Assembly (NCBI GenBank): GCA_963281255.1
Contig: OY725502.1
Coordinates: forward strand, 3,968,001 to 4,032,000
Length of the DNA stretch: 64,000 bases
DNA from: Aphrocallistes beatrix
Taxonomy: Eukaryota; Porifera; Hexactinellida; Sceptrulophora; Aphrocallistidae
Reading direction: 5' to 3'
The position numbers and the translations under genes are program-made. The notes beneath the pieces are model-generated. The model saw nothing but the letters and a program-made list of their open reading frames with translations. It searched no databases and was not told the DNA's origin. The first letter of the stretch is position 1. The number at the start of each line of letters is the position of its first letter. This document shows, one piece after another, positions 38,656 through 51,816 of this stretch.

Positions 38656-39582
38656 ATGGACAACTCGACCAAAACAGCCCCCGAAAATGATACCCAATCT
38701 GAAGTCGGTGATGAGAGCATAAAGTCAAAAGAACGCGACGACAATAGCCAAGAGAGTAGCAGCCCTGGAGCCACGGAGCAGTCCAATGAAGGAAACGGAG
38801 ATGAGGATGCGAAAAAGATGTTTGTAGGCGCGCTCAGCCCAAATACCGATGAAAATTCTATGAGATTGTATTTTACTGAATTCGGAGAGATAGTTGAACT
38901 CACTATCAAATATGATCTACTCTCTAAACGTAGCAAAGGATATGGTTTTATCTCCTTTAGTGATAAAGAGAGTGTTGACAAAGTTCTTTCTAAGCAGGAG
39001 CATATTCTAGATGGGAGAATCATTGACCCTAAACGTTTGGAGAATCGCAAAATTCCAAACTCTGGTGGGAAGACGAAAAAGATATTCGTTGGTGGGGTTC
39101 CTACTGTAATGCCAAAGAGGAAACTTGAATCATATTTCGGAAGCAAAGGAGACATCGACGAAATCGCTTTGGTGACAAATAAGACGACTAATACAAGGCG
39201 TGGCTTCGTGTTTATCACTTTCAAGTCAGAAAGGACCGTAGATGAATTGGTGAAGGAGCGTTTCCACCACATCGATGGGAATCGAGTTGAAGTGAAAAAG
39301 GCAACTCCACGTGAGCAGCAACTCAATAATAAATTATGCACCGAGTTACAAATGCCCCAATTGCTTACTGCTGCAAGTATTCGTGATCCGACGGCAGCAG
39401 CTGGATTGTACTCACAATTTTCTCCGTACTATCCTTATCAATTCGGTTTCACGCCTTATTCATATGGCTTTTACAGCAATCCTTATGGCATGACGCCTGG
39501 AACACAGTCGTTTGTACCTGTTCAAAGTGCGTATGGTAATGGTGGTGGTGGTGGTAGTGACGCTTACCATGGCTACAGATGA
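38656..39582 (+). CDS. Two-RRM hnRNP A/B/D, DAZAP1 or Musashi-type RNA-binding protein
   Basis: A 308-residue protein: an acidic Ser/Glu-rich N-terminus (1-52), RRM1 (about 53-128, RNP2 MFVGAL, RNP1 KGYGFISF), RRM2 (about 142-216, RNP2 IFVGGV, RNP1 RGFVFITF), then a Tyr/Gly/Pro/Phe-rich tail and a Gly run (GGGGGS) coded by GGT repeats near 39541-39555. The tandem-RRM plus aromatic/Gly tail layout fits hnRNP A/B/D, DAZAP1 and Musashi proteins, which bind mRNA and control splicing, stability or translation. I cannot place it in one subfamily by eye. Intronless, with long gene-free stretches on both sides. Confidence 0.9.
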   Translation: MDNSTKTAPENDTQSEVGDESIKSKERDDNSQESSSPGATEQSNEGNGDEDAKKMFVGALSPNTDENSMRLYFTEFGEIVELTIKYDLLSKRSKGYGFISFSDKESVDKVLSKQEHILDGRIIDPKRLENRKIPNSGGKTKKIFVGGVPTVMPKRKLESYFGSKGDIDEIALVTNKTTNTRRGFVFITFKSERTVDELVKERFHHIDGNRVEVKKATPREQQLNNKLCTELQMPQLLTAASIRDPTAAAGLYSQFSPYYPYQFGFTPYSYGFYSNPYGMTPGTQSFVPVQSAYGNGGGGGSDAYHGYR

Positions 39583-41251
39583 ATGGGCATATATCAATGA
39601 ATAATTCTATTTTTATAAATGACTGAATTCTATAAAATATATCCCCAATTATTCATTTCCCTGCCCTAATATTTGTCAGTTGACTACAAATTATTCATTT
39701 CTTCGCTGTTTACGATCTAATTTCGTAATTTAAGTGATATGTTTAATTGAAATTCGTTTTAGATGAAGCCGGGGTTATTCATATAGCTGAATTATATATA
39801 CATTTTTACTGGACAATAAAAAACTTGTATAATCGAACGCTAAAAGACTCGCAATTTAAACTGATGATAATCCACATAGTATTTATTAATTAGCGGCAAT
39901 AAATTCTTAATAATGAGATATTATAAATAACTCCATTAAAGAGATCACCCGATTCGGACTATGGATTTTGCTAACTCATTTCCGGTTAAGTCATTTTGGG
40001 CGGGGAAACCCTAAAAGTGTGGTGTCTATTCTATAAATAGAATTGACCCCTAGGCAAAATTGGGATAATATTCTGTTACTTTTATGATAATTGAATTGAG
40101 AAAGTCAGATAGGCCCTAAGTATCCACTTAATGATGACATTATAGTAAAACTCGTGACCACCACTTAATTTAGACAAAGTGATTATAACATATAATGATT
40201 ATAACATGCTGATACTTATTTGTGCCGGCCAAAATGTTTGAATTGTTATCTTCAATCTACAGATTGGTTGGGAAGTCACCTGTATTTGTTATGACTAGGG
40301 AGAAATGATCCATCGAACTCATTATATTCACCGTTACATTTTTATGAATCAATCACGGATAATGGAATTTGATCCAATACAATCTAGATTCTAGAACATA
40401 TATTGTCATTTCACAGGGGAAGTCTCACTTTGGTTAGATTTAATAAGTAATATTTTACTAAGAAATATGTATCGATGAATTCTCAATCAAAGAAATCCAT
40501 TCAGCCATTAAATAAAACCGTAATACAACCGTCCCAGTTATGTGCAAAAAATAGGCAATTATTTTGAAATCCTCAAAAGCTACGATATATGATATATTCA
40601 ATCCTATAATTGTGTTAACAAATGCCCTTTGCTGGTTTTGAAGTTCTTAGGTAAATTTTTACATTTAGGGGAGTTAACACCTAATATTAAATTGACTGGC
40701 TCTTTTCCAGCTTTTAACTTAAAGAGCGTTCGGAAATATTTCTTGTCTGTGTAGAATCACGAATTCAAAATAACCAAGTTGAAAATCAGAAAATCTTCAA
40801 ATTGAATTGATTTTTTCGAAACCCTCATATAAAATAATCATTTCTAGATTTAATAATCTAATTAATTAAACTGAATAAATGCTAATTAGTGGCGAATTTT
40901 TTTAATCTAAAATTATTTAATTAACAATTATTTGCAAATTGAAAGGCCATCAGCAATATTTTCGCTACCATATTAGCTAAAAAAATATTTATTTAATCCA
41001 TGACTAATGAATGATTTTAAATTAATCCCCGGAAAATAACCGATTTCTAATCACATCCATGCATATTTATTAATTATCTATTAGATAGGATAGAAATTAC
41101 ATAATAATTTTTTAAAAATCCCATTTTCAACAGGCTTCGAAAGCATTTCTTACATTTTTGATTTATTTTCGTTTTTATTATTTCTTGGGTATATTAGACG
41201 ATAAATTGTAGGGTTATAGTATAATCAGATCTATACACGGATTCAGTGATA
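39583..41251. other. 1.7-kb intergenic region, one dispersed repeat
   Basis: A+T-rich DNA between the RNA-binding protein gene and RALGAPB. The only recognisable element is the repeat at 39949-40050, which recurs at 62515-62626. No other open frames or RNA genes seen. Confidence 0.45.
39949..40050 (+). repeat. Dispersed repeat, copy A
   Basis: Matches 62515-62626 in the same orientation. Shared strings are TTGCTAACT, TTAA then TCATTTTGGGC, and CTATAAATAGAATTGACCCC versus CTATAAATAGAATATACCCC. It begins CCCGATT; copy B has a longer C run at the same edge. Ends and class are not defined. Confidence 0.8.
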
Positions 41252-44200
41252 ATGGCATCAACACGAATGTATGCAGGTTGGGGTTCATCACCTGAGTTAA
41301 CCGAACACCTTCCCATTGACAAGGTGGAAGCAGTGGAGATTCTAACTCCTGAAGTGACCTGTATACTAATTGAAAATATTTCTAAATCCCTTCAAAACCC
41401 TCAGCAGGTGGACCAAGTGTATGCGAACGAAATAGGACTCTCATGGATACTGCAGGTAAACAAAGTTTCAAGTATGTATTTGTAAAATTACTCTAAATTT
41501 GTTATTCGGATGTGGTTCCATTTTTTTTACAATATATTTTCTAATAGCCTATGTCCCATTCACTCCTCCTTTCAATGGAATACAGAGAGACAATTCTTCA
41601 AACTCTCACTATATATCGACATTGGCTTAGTACGCTTTCTGGGGAATCCATAGTTGAAATGGAAGGTCTATCTATGCCTGCACCTGTACTCACGTGGCCA
41701 GAGAAGTTTGCTAAGATCGCATTATGTCATTTACCAAATCTTTTTCGTTCAAAAGAGTCTTCAGGTGAAATTACAGAAGCTGACATTCAGGAGCACGTTA
41801 AGCTATGCTTTCTTGCATTACGATCCATACATTGTCTCGGTACAGGAACTGGATGCCATGTGCTGTCACAAGATGCATGGACGACACTTCTCACTTCATT
41901 GATTGAGATAGGTAATAGAACTTGAATCTTGATAAATGTTTACACACCCTTTAATATGTACAATACACCATGTATGTCTTGTAGGGAACACTATTTTACC
42001 TTTTCCCTCTGAACCAAAGGACTTAGCGGCAAACATTATTACAGAGTTCATTCGCATTCTCTTTGATCTTTGGGTACGATCATGTGGACATTACTTCCCT
42101 TCACCTCCTCTATGGAACAAACTACGAGAGTCTTGCCTTACATGGCGTCATCGCATACAGGTTGTGAATCAATGGGATAAAATGGCGACAGCATTGACAA
42201 AGGGTGTAGTCCTTGAGATGAATAGTCAACGGGATACAGTTGAGGACTCCCCAACAGGGCGTGCAATCAGTGGAATTGAATGGAAGGAACCTGAATTCAG
42301 GAGAGTTGACTTCTATCTTGACTCAGAGGCGCTATATCAATGTTGGTTTAGATTCTTGCAAACAATTGGTTAGTGAGTTTTATAGATTAGTACTTAGGTC
42401 ACGTTTAAAAAATAAAAAATAGATTGAAATATTAAATAAATTCTTTATTTGACTTTTTGTAGATTATAAAAGCTTTTAAGTAATTTGCATATAGGTGGTA
42501 GTGATTTATCAAATTGCAACACATCAATTCTTGTTACTACCACTCAACTCTGTAGAATAATACGATATCATAATCACTCCCACACAATAGGATTTTCTAA
42601 ATGTTCTAAATATCATTCATTTGCAAATGTGTTAACATTTATGTATAAATTGATAGGAAATGTTGTGGAATTATCTTATCCAGATGTCATACTGAAGCAA
42701 TTTTTACAAAGTGACCCTTCACATCCTATCGAGCCAAGTGAAAAGCATTACCACGACATCAGTAATCTCCCAACAATATTTTGGATTGCTTTGCATAGCG
42801 TTGATCAGCAAGTTGATTTATTCCTCTCGAATTTAATTAACAAAGACACAACACTCAGTCAAAAAGACTCTTCTTCTGGAATTCCATGCGCACCTGCAAC
42901 TCCTATCGTTGGCCGTATAAAGACGGCGAAAATAGCAGCAAGTGTTCCTTCATCTACTAAAAATATTAAAGCTAGCTCTCTGAGTTCTCAATCTATACAA
43001 AATTTGAACTCTACACCAGTTTCGCGATTTTTATCACCTACCTTATTAGCGCAATCACTTTCTACGGCGCAAATTCAGGCTAAAGCGAGTACTACCAGTA
43101 TGGGACAGTTTCCTAGGCCAACAAAAACTAGTGCTAATACATTATTGCATATATTTGGTGCATGGCTATTCGAGGCATGTGTTTGGAAATATTCTGAAAG
43201 TTTGAATATGAACAACTTTGACCAGACTAATGAACCAGAGCTTTCCCCCAGTCAACTAGCATTGAAAGTATTTTATTCTCAATCTCAATGCTCTCAACGT
43301 TTCGAGGCCGGACGTGCTGAAGCATTTAGTGCCCTCTGTAAAATATTCAACCGTCAGCCTTGCCACACTTCAATTGTATCAGAATACCTGGCTCGCTTTT
43401 ATGCTTCTATAATAAGAGGATTATCTTTTCTGCCACATATTTGCACTGGAGAGATTGCTATAAAGATTATAGAACAAGGCAGTGATCTTTTAAGGATTGA
43501 TTTAAAAGTCAGTTCAATTCTTCTTCCTCATTTTCTCAATATGTTAGAAAAAATTCTTCCATTGTCACGACCACGTTTCACCACCAAGCTTACCCAAAAA
43601 GAAATAACAACTCTTCGTGCCAGGGCAATTTCAATCCTCTCGTCTATGATTTGTTTCCCGCTTCATTTTCAACATATGCCAATATCAGATTTGTCAAGGT
43701 TTGTCAACGAAAGAAAACAAGAAAGCGGTACTGATCAACATGATTCACATTATACATTTTTCTCATTAAGAGATAGGATTAATATACTTGTTATTGATGC
43801 TATCTTCTCGGAACAAGATGCTCGCAACATATGTAAACTCTTATGCGTACTTCAATGTGAGTTTTCGTCATTAATGATAATTATTTGTCATAATAAGTAT
43901 TAACATCCTTTGCTGACGCTATAGCTTATCTTTACACCACTAATGAACACCATCAACATAATGTTTTACTTAGGATGATCACAATAATATTTCTTATCAT
44001 TCGATTTAGTGGCTAAAAATGACAATACAATTTTACACATCAATACGCATCAAAGATTAATTCTGAAAGAATGCATTTTATTTTGGCTAGGCAATTGAAG
44101 GCTTAAAATTGCCAGATTATATACTCAAGTTAATTTAAATATGTGATGTAGTAATGCTGAATGACAGTGCTTCTTACGACAACTCATTAGCTCGAGAACG

Positions 44201-47200
44201 CAATGCAAAATCGAAAGAATCTGTTGAAGATGAACCACTCGCATCGAAGTTAATACTAAGCAGCAAACAAACTTACAACATCTTCGTTGAATCATGCCAT
44301 ATAACTGAAAGAATATTGAAAGATTGGAACTTCAGAATAGGCAATTTAGAAGTAGTTTTAGCTACATTCGAGCTGTTGATATGCGTGGCTAGAATAGGAA
44401 TTGGTGATATCGATGTGACGACACGTTCTGAAGTACTGTCTAGTATCCTTGAATTCATACTACCAGCACCATCAGAGGTTGGATAATTTATAAAATATAA
44501 TGCCACCCTCTTCTAAATGCTCCTATCTATCTTATATTTTCTGCTAATCGATATTTGTAGATCTAGTGCCAATATTTTATTGTGTAGGATGGAATTGAAG
44601 AACCTCAGTACAAACAACAAACTCGTAATAGACACACACAGCTTGTTGCTGCATTCAATACTGCTCAACAGTGGTTGCTCGCATACCCAATTCTTCTTAA
44701 GGTTGTTATACTATTGATTTACACAATGTTTTTTAGACACATGATACTACGCAGTAACGCAAAAACATGTGGTGGAATGATGTTAATTATGCATTGTGGA
44801 ATCAAAGGTGCATTGTTCTACCAAACCATGTTGCAATTAGATTACAATATTTTAGCTGTATGTTACAAGGTTATAGTTTGATATCCGATAACTTAAAAGA
44901 CTAGTATGATCAAAATAAATTGTGGTGGACAAGAAGGAAATTGGTAAGCTAACATCATCCCGAAAACAAGAAGGTTTTACATGCCTTATACAATTCTAAC
45001 ATGGCTTTAGAATCTTGCTTTAAAAACTCAGTGAACTACAAAAAAGCATGAACAATCTCAAAACTTTGAAGCCAGATTATATTGTGGCTTGCCATGAATG
45101 AGAATAATTATTTGTGTTGACATGTGATTCACTTTCTGAAGAAAAAATCACATACTTTTAGTACTTTATTGTAAATCTATTCTTCTGACTAAATTGCTAA
45201 TTATTTCATTCAATTGAATATACATACGTCGGAGTGATATAAGTATTCAAATATTCAATTGTGTGTCCATTATTCACTTTGAGTTTTTTTATCAACAAAA
45301 ATCAAAATTGTACTATTAGGAAGATGTGTGTCTGAAAATCCTGATGGAGATAATCGAAATCGGCCTTTCGGGATTTCCACATCAAAGGAACAGAGGCGAA
45401 GAATCAAAAACTATATATAAGGAGGATAAGGTTCGAGGTTATCCATCAACTCGTGTTCTTGAAGCTGCCTCCGCCCTTTTAACAACAGCTGTAGAGCTAA
45501 TCAACTCATTTCCAAGTCCATCTGGACCTGAGGCATCATGTTCACTTCTAAATGAAGAATTGATTATCAGATGTCTACCTCCAGATGTGAGAGAAACTTC
45601 AAAGTTTAGATATTATGCTTTAAATAACTCCATTATAATCGGACTCATTTCTGGGCCTTTCTCTACTGGGCATGATTCGAATCCATCCAAGGCCAACAGG
45701 CTTCCTACAGTTACGATGTTACTCAGATGCAATACTGGTAAACATGTTTGGACATTCCAGATGCGACATTTTTCGAGAGGGAAGAGTGCAGATCCAAAGT
45801 TACTAGTAAGCGCAGAGAGGCCACCTCTTGGTATGATTTATTATAAGAACGATAACGCCACAAACTGACTTGAGTTTCATTAAAGTTGATTATATTTTCT
45901 GCCTCATTTTAATTAGGCGATGAACCAGAAGTTCGAATTCCTCGCGAGACGATTCCATGGCCTCAATCTGACTCCTTAGAAGGCAATGTAAACTCCGAAG
46001 AGTCCATTCTTACCGTAGAGAATATTCTGGAAGGAGAAGAACTGCAAGAGCGAAATGGAAAGTTTTTAGAGTTGGTCAATTTAAGCCGCGAGTTAGAAAA
46101 AGAAGTTGAAATGAAGACTTTAAAGGAGAGACGAGAGCAACCCTATCCAGATCCCAAATTAGTAGCAGAGCCGCAACAACCTAAATCTGAGTTCCAGACG
46201 GACAGATTGCTCCTAAATAGCCTTGGTTTATTGCAAACTGGACATTTGGAAGAGTTAGACACAAGTAAGGAAGGGTAAGTCACAATTTTAAACAACAAGT
46301 TGAAGTCTACAATACTATAAATGAAAGTTAACATTCGGTAAATGGACGTCTTGACAATATTTCAACATTCAACCCCTAAGCAATTTATACAGCGACTGTT
46401 GTCTGAGCATATTGCATGATTCTTTTACATCAAAATTGCAATCGTATTTTGACAGAAAAAAAATGATTCAAGTATTATCCAGCAATCTGTCTACGCTTAC
46501 AGTATTAATATTTAAACTTTGAACATTTATTTTGGGTCATACACGTTAAATAACATAAATAACTTGGTTAGCCAATTAACATTTGACACTTTGATTCAAA
46601 TTTCATTCATCTTATACTAATGTTTTCTCCTTAAAATCTATTCCCTAAGAAAAACCACTGAACATGTACATACAGGATGCCCATTGCATTCAACACGATT
46701 TGCAAAATGAATGACCTAAAGTGTTTCTATTTTCTCCAGCAGGATTAACACGAGCACTTTTTAATTGCCCACTTTCCTGGACGATTCAAAAGTAGAATTG
46801 AGCGACTAAAGTTGAATTAGATGGTTTAAATGCCTCACCCTGTAGGGAAATTATTTATTCAAATCCCCTTTATTACCCTATTATTACCTATTATTACCCT
46901 CATCTATCCGTACTATGGGAAGTAGTGTTAATCATTAATAAGTAAACAAGTAGCGGTATCATGCTGACATCATTAGTTAGATATAATCCATTTCGTGCGA
47001 GAATCGTCAATTATTATTATGTCTGAAAATTTAGGCTTTCAAACCGATTATTGCAATTTGTCCGTTGAATGTGAGAATATTAAACCACAAACTGGATTAT
47101 ATTTTCGAGCTAGATTTGTTTTTATGTAAATATTTCAGTCAAAACAGTAAGTTTGTTTTGTCTAACAGTTTTCGTTATTCATATTTGGATCTCAATAGTA

Positions 47201-50200
47201 GTTCAGGTGTAGTAAACATTCTTTCATCTCGAGCAGTATGTAGTAATCGTAATGATTTAATATTCAAACACTGTGTAATTGATGATAGACAGATTGCATC
47301 AGACTACCCACCTGGGTAATCAATTATTCAATATTCCTACTTGCTTTTCAGGGCTGCCGACATTTTTGAGAAATGATTTAATTTGAATGAATGTCTCCTC
47401 ATCTACTTCTCAAAATAATCAAATTGATGATACTTCTTGCACCACGTGTTCTATAAAATGATGTTTTCCATTAGTTGACATAATGGATCATTGTTATGCC
47501 ATAATGGCACAATCCAAGTACAGTAGTATGTGGATGACTTCCTTCCATAGCTTGTTAAAAACAACTTTGATCACCTGTTCACAAATTGAAATAAATTACC
47601 CTATCGATTGACATTTTTAATCAGAGACAACCTCAAATTTGACCAGTAGGGCAAATTCCAGCTGATCTCAACCGGGAGCTATCAGCTTATATTAACAATA
47701 TGTTTTAATTTGCTTCAATTTAAGTTGTTATTTTCTCATTCACTGATTGATAAAATCAGCAAAATATGTTCTTAACAATTGCTGTGGTTTAGATAATGTT
47801 CAATTCATGGATAACCAAATGTATTAAGTGGAATATTTCTGAATTAATCTACTTAACAATTCACTATTGCATAGTTACATTCCTAACACCTTAAATGCTT
47901 CAAAGATAACATGGGGTGACTACTACTACTTTATCCTTAAAGATTTCTAGAAATTCCAGTTTAGAGGCTGGCTTACATTGACATTCGATATAGTAGATTT
48001 AAATGCTAAATGCTAATGCTAATCAAATGGAACCTGGTGATATTATTTTTTAGTCATCTTCACTAAATGGCATTCATTAATTACCAATCTTAATTTGAAT
48101 ATCATTTTCCAAACTATTGTTTTCTTGAGGCCTGAGAACTTGGTACCAGTTTAGCAGCTATATCATGCTGGTAGACTTATGGTACTAAGAGGAATTTACA
48201 TTATTTAATACTACTAAGTTTGGTGTGCTAAGGAAAGATGGATGTATCATGGCACCCACTGCTCTAACACCAACATTAGAAAAATTGTTAATCTCCCTCA
48301 AGGTTCAATATTGTTTTTGTCGCTAAATATTTTTCATATTTGTAAATAATATACTTTTCCTACGGTTGAAAATAATTTTTTGTAGGTTTAAAAGAGCCCT
48401 TACTGTAGTAGATAATATGTCATTTCGCAATAACAACACTGTATTCCTGCTTTATGTCCAGTCTGGTCGTACCAATATTATGGAAGTTGTCGACTACAAA
48501 CCACAAGTTATGCGGAGCAATCAGCATTTTCAAGGGTTTATAAGTTCATTGGGTTGGCCACGTGAACCTACAACTCATGTCGGATTTCGAGGGAAAGTGC
48601 CTCAGGACAAGTCTTTTTTCATGCCTAAACTTTCAGCAGAAAGACCGTTCTTATATTACACAGATCAACTCACTGAGATAGCTTTCGTGTTTCCAGAACC
48701 CTTAGAAAGCCTTGGCTCTTCAGGAAGTTTGATATCTTCCGATTCCTACGAGAGCCTTAATATTATAGATGCCCCTAGTTCATATCAGCAGGTGAGCAAT
48801 GGAATGGTATAACAATGTTGTATATTAAAAGTACAATTATTAAGCATACCAATGGAATGCTTTAGAATTTGGGTTCACAGGTGGATAGGTTTTCAAATAT
48901 AGCATGAACATTTTTATGGAATATTTACATCAAATGGTAACTCAACTATGTAAATGATCATAACATGTGACCAAACTAATAAACTTACTGCTATTAATAA
49001 TTTTTCAATGATGTTTTTGCGACATTGTCAAAGTTCTTAGATATCTATTAGTCTAGATATTTTGGTCATTTGAGGGCATCGAGAGATAACCTTTGACTTT
49101 TGAAGTGTAAATTTAAAGAGTTTATTTTCCTAATTTTGGTCAGAACAATAACCTTTTGATCTCACAAACTTCAAAAATCCATAATTTAACTTAAGTTTGT
49201 CCAATAAGTATTAGTCCATTTGATCTTTTCAACAATGCTTGTCCCAGTTCTTGAAATAGTAAAAAACATATTTTCAATAATTATTAAATTATGTCTATGG
49301 TTTAGTCATCAAGGACGCCACCAGAAAATATCTCAATCAACACGGATCCTGGCAGTATGCCTACATCTGATAAAGACAGTGGTAAGATAAGAACACCAAA
49401 GAGAGAAATTGCTAATACAGAAGATAATACTTCTAATACCTCATCAACCACGCCCAACATCGATATACCCAAATTGAACTTACCTATTCAACGTGAACCA
49501 ACACCCAGCATAACTCAAGAAATGATGATGACACCTGGAGGCGAGCAGTCTATCAATCCATCATCGAGTGGTCATCTGAAGATAGGCGGAGAGAGCGATT
49601 CGGTAGGAATTAAATCAACATCAAAAAAAAGACAAAAACAGCATTGCGGGTAAGTTAGTAAGTTTTTGAGTTTTATATGACCAAACTTTTAAGACTTAAA
49701 TCCTGGTCATAATCCAGAAATATTTTGATACAAAAGTCAAATTTTCGAACACAGTGGTGTACTAGTAAGCAGCATTTTTACCAATTGGAATCAAACTGAT
49801 CGCTTCTTATATTGAACTTCAGTTAATTATGGAATTATAGTTCAAAATCCAACAAAAATGTGTGTGTATATATTATAATTTTGTTAAATTCACAAAATTC
49901 AGCCCCACAAATATTGGAAAATTCAATATTTTTTAATGGAGTATTGTTAATCTGGTAAATATTCAATTTATCAATATCAAAGATAATTATTCCTACTCTG
50001 TATTAACAAATTCTTTATCGTATGTATATTCAGATTCTCTTAGAATCGTAGTTGTTATTGTCACGATTAATTTATGTCTTAATTCGCAGAACTATCGTTG
50101 TCTGGTTGGAATGCTTTGAAGACTACATAAACTTCCCACTCCAACAAATAATTGAGCTATTCATTTTGGATACCTTTCTGGCTCCAGGTGGAAAAAGACG

Positions 50201-51443
50201 ATTGAACACAAGTCAGAGTTCTTACGACAGAATAATCACCACTCCTCCTGTTATATTTATCTATAGGCTACAAAATGGGTTGTTCAGAATACACAGACCT
50301 GGCCCTCTATCTCCTGTTTCACCAATTACATCCAATGCTACGAATCTGATGCCTGCAGGTCCCTTACTAAATGGGTAAGCCATTGCATCATTAGTTAAAT
50401 TACAAAAATATTGTAAAAATGCGAAAATAATGAATTAATGTCTTCTCTACTAATCGTGAAAAACCCGAAGTTAGGTGAAAAGATCTGAAACACCGGATAC
50501 TATCATATATTTGCAATAATTTCAAGATTCCTTCTTTACGAATTCCTATAAATTTGTTTAAACGAGCAAATAATAGGACGAATCAAATAATTATGTGCGC
50601 CAATATTTATTCGTTCTCTCTAAAATAGCTGAATTATACCTCGCGGATCTGAAGATTGAGCCTCACTAAAGATATACTATGTCTGGAACACTGACTTGTC
50701 AGTTTACCACATTTCAATGAAGCATCAATCTGACTCGATTACAAATATGCTTAAATTCACATACTTGATACTTACCAATAAAGTGGTTACTTTTGTAATA
50801 GTACTTTCAAATAAGATTTAGTAGCAATATGCACAATCAAATCTATCAAAGTCGTATAAAACCAGATGCTACTCAGAAGTACATACGTCTCCGCCACTTG
50901 ACAGCAGAATAATTGATAGTAGCTAATTTAATTATATACTAGGTGAGAATATATATACATATATATTTGGTTATCGCAATTTCTAGAATACTTTCAAAGA
51001 TTATTTTAGTGATCAAGGTATTTAATTTCGCTATTTATGAATTTTTTAATCGTATAATAGAAAGATATAATTAAAGTTTCCATATTACTATTGTCGATTT
51101 GGAAAATCACCGTTAAATAAATTAGCAATCAAGATTTTCTATAAATATAATACACAAACTTCAATCACTTTGTAATGATATCTCTGCATAATAATATCGA
51201 AATGAATTAGAAATGAATTGAATTCGTTTATAAATTTGAATTTATAGATTCGTATGCGGACCACGTGACCTTGCAAGACTGATTCGCGAGACGACGATCA
51301 ACATCTGCTGGGAGCGCAGGCTATCGGGAGATGAGTTTTCTCCTCCAGCTTTTCTACGAAGAAGACGGATCGAAGACATTGTTCAGCTCTTTAAAATGCC
51401 ACAGGATTCGCATTCTAAACTTTTAACACGGCTGTTTATGTAA
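41252..51443 (+). CDS. RALGAPB: RALGAPB, Ral GTPase-activating protein beta subunit, 12 exons
   Basis: The predicted 1617-residue protein matches RalGAP-beta, the non-catalytic scaffold that pairs with an alpha subunit to inactivate RalA/B. Exons: 41252-41455, 41548-41911, 41985-42368, 42495-43856, 44152-44477, 44588-44701, 45320-45830, 45917-46274, 48386-48791, 49306-49649, 50090-50374, 51248-51443. All phases join. Family landmarks: MYAGW start, EAGRAEAFSALCKIFNRQ, FPSPSGPEASCSLLNEE, SEFQTDRLLLNSLGLL, FLYYTDQLTEIAFVFPEPLE, TIVVWLECFEDYINFPLQQI, and a terminal RLIRETTINICWERRLSGDE. Two donors are non-consensus (GTTGGA after exon 5, GTTGTT after exon 6). Human protein is about 1494 residues; extra length lies in Ser/Thr linkers. 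The ATG at 41252 follows two GTG/ATA codons in frame. Confidence 0.9.
44702..45319. other. RALGAPB intron 6
   Basis: 618 bp between exons 44588-44701 and 45320-45830. A+T rich, no repeat or coding content recognised. Confidence 0.5.
46275..48385. other. RALGAPB intron 8 (2.1 kb)
   Basis: The largest RALGAPB intron. The bracketing exons join in phase. It contains an 84-codon open frame at 47065-47319 that I do not accept as a gene, and near 46861-46905 a run of related TTATTACCCT units. Nothing else recognised. Confidence 0.5.
48792..50089. other. RALGAPB introns 9 and 10 around the Ser/Thr-rich exon
   Basis: Two introns (48792-49305, 514 bp; 49650-50089, 440 bp) separated by the 49306-49649 exon. 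Both are A+T rich, without recognisable elements. Confidence 0.45.
50375..51247. other. RALGAPB intron 11
   Basis: 873 bp, with a short TA dinucleotide run near 50950-50967. No nested gene or transposon ends seen. Confidence 0.45.
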
Positions 51444-51816
51444 GAAAAGTCGTCTGTTTTTGAGTATAGGATGACCATTAATTGCCACTTAGCATTCAAT
51501 GGCTTTGAAAATATCAGTTAGATTTGTTCATATAAAATTCAAAATGAGTAGTAAACAATTGGCTGCTTTCTTTATAGTAATTCCGACATGTTCATAATTA
51601 TGATTGAAAACTAAAATTCTCGCGTCTTATCAATTTTTAATTTTATACTCCGAGCTTGTCCTTATTTTAATTAGTATTATGCCTAGTAGTATACTCCTCT
51701 TAATATGTTGAAGTAAGCCATTTTTCCTTACTTACTTTGGTATAACGTTCACGTATTTTATGTTGAATCTCTACACAAATTAGTGATAATTAATTAATAT
51801 ATAATTTATCAAAGAA
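51444..51816. promoter_or_regulatory. Intergenic, RALGAPB to PKNOX
   Basis: 373 bp separating the RALGAPB stop from the PKNOX start on the same strand, so it should contain the RALGAPB 3'UTR and the homeobox gene promoter. Role inferred from position only. Confidence 0.4.

Noticed and set aside
43993-44151. Additional RALGAPB exon beginning after the AG near 44010
   Set aside because: In the required phase it reaches a stop after about 16 codons and has no match to RalGAP-beta, whereas the acceptor at 44150-44151 keeps both frame and similarity.
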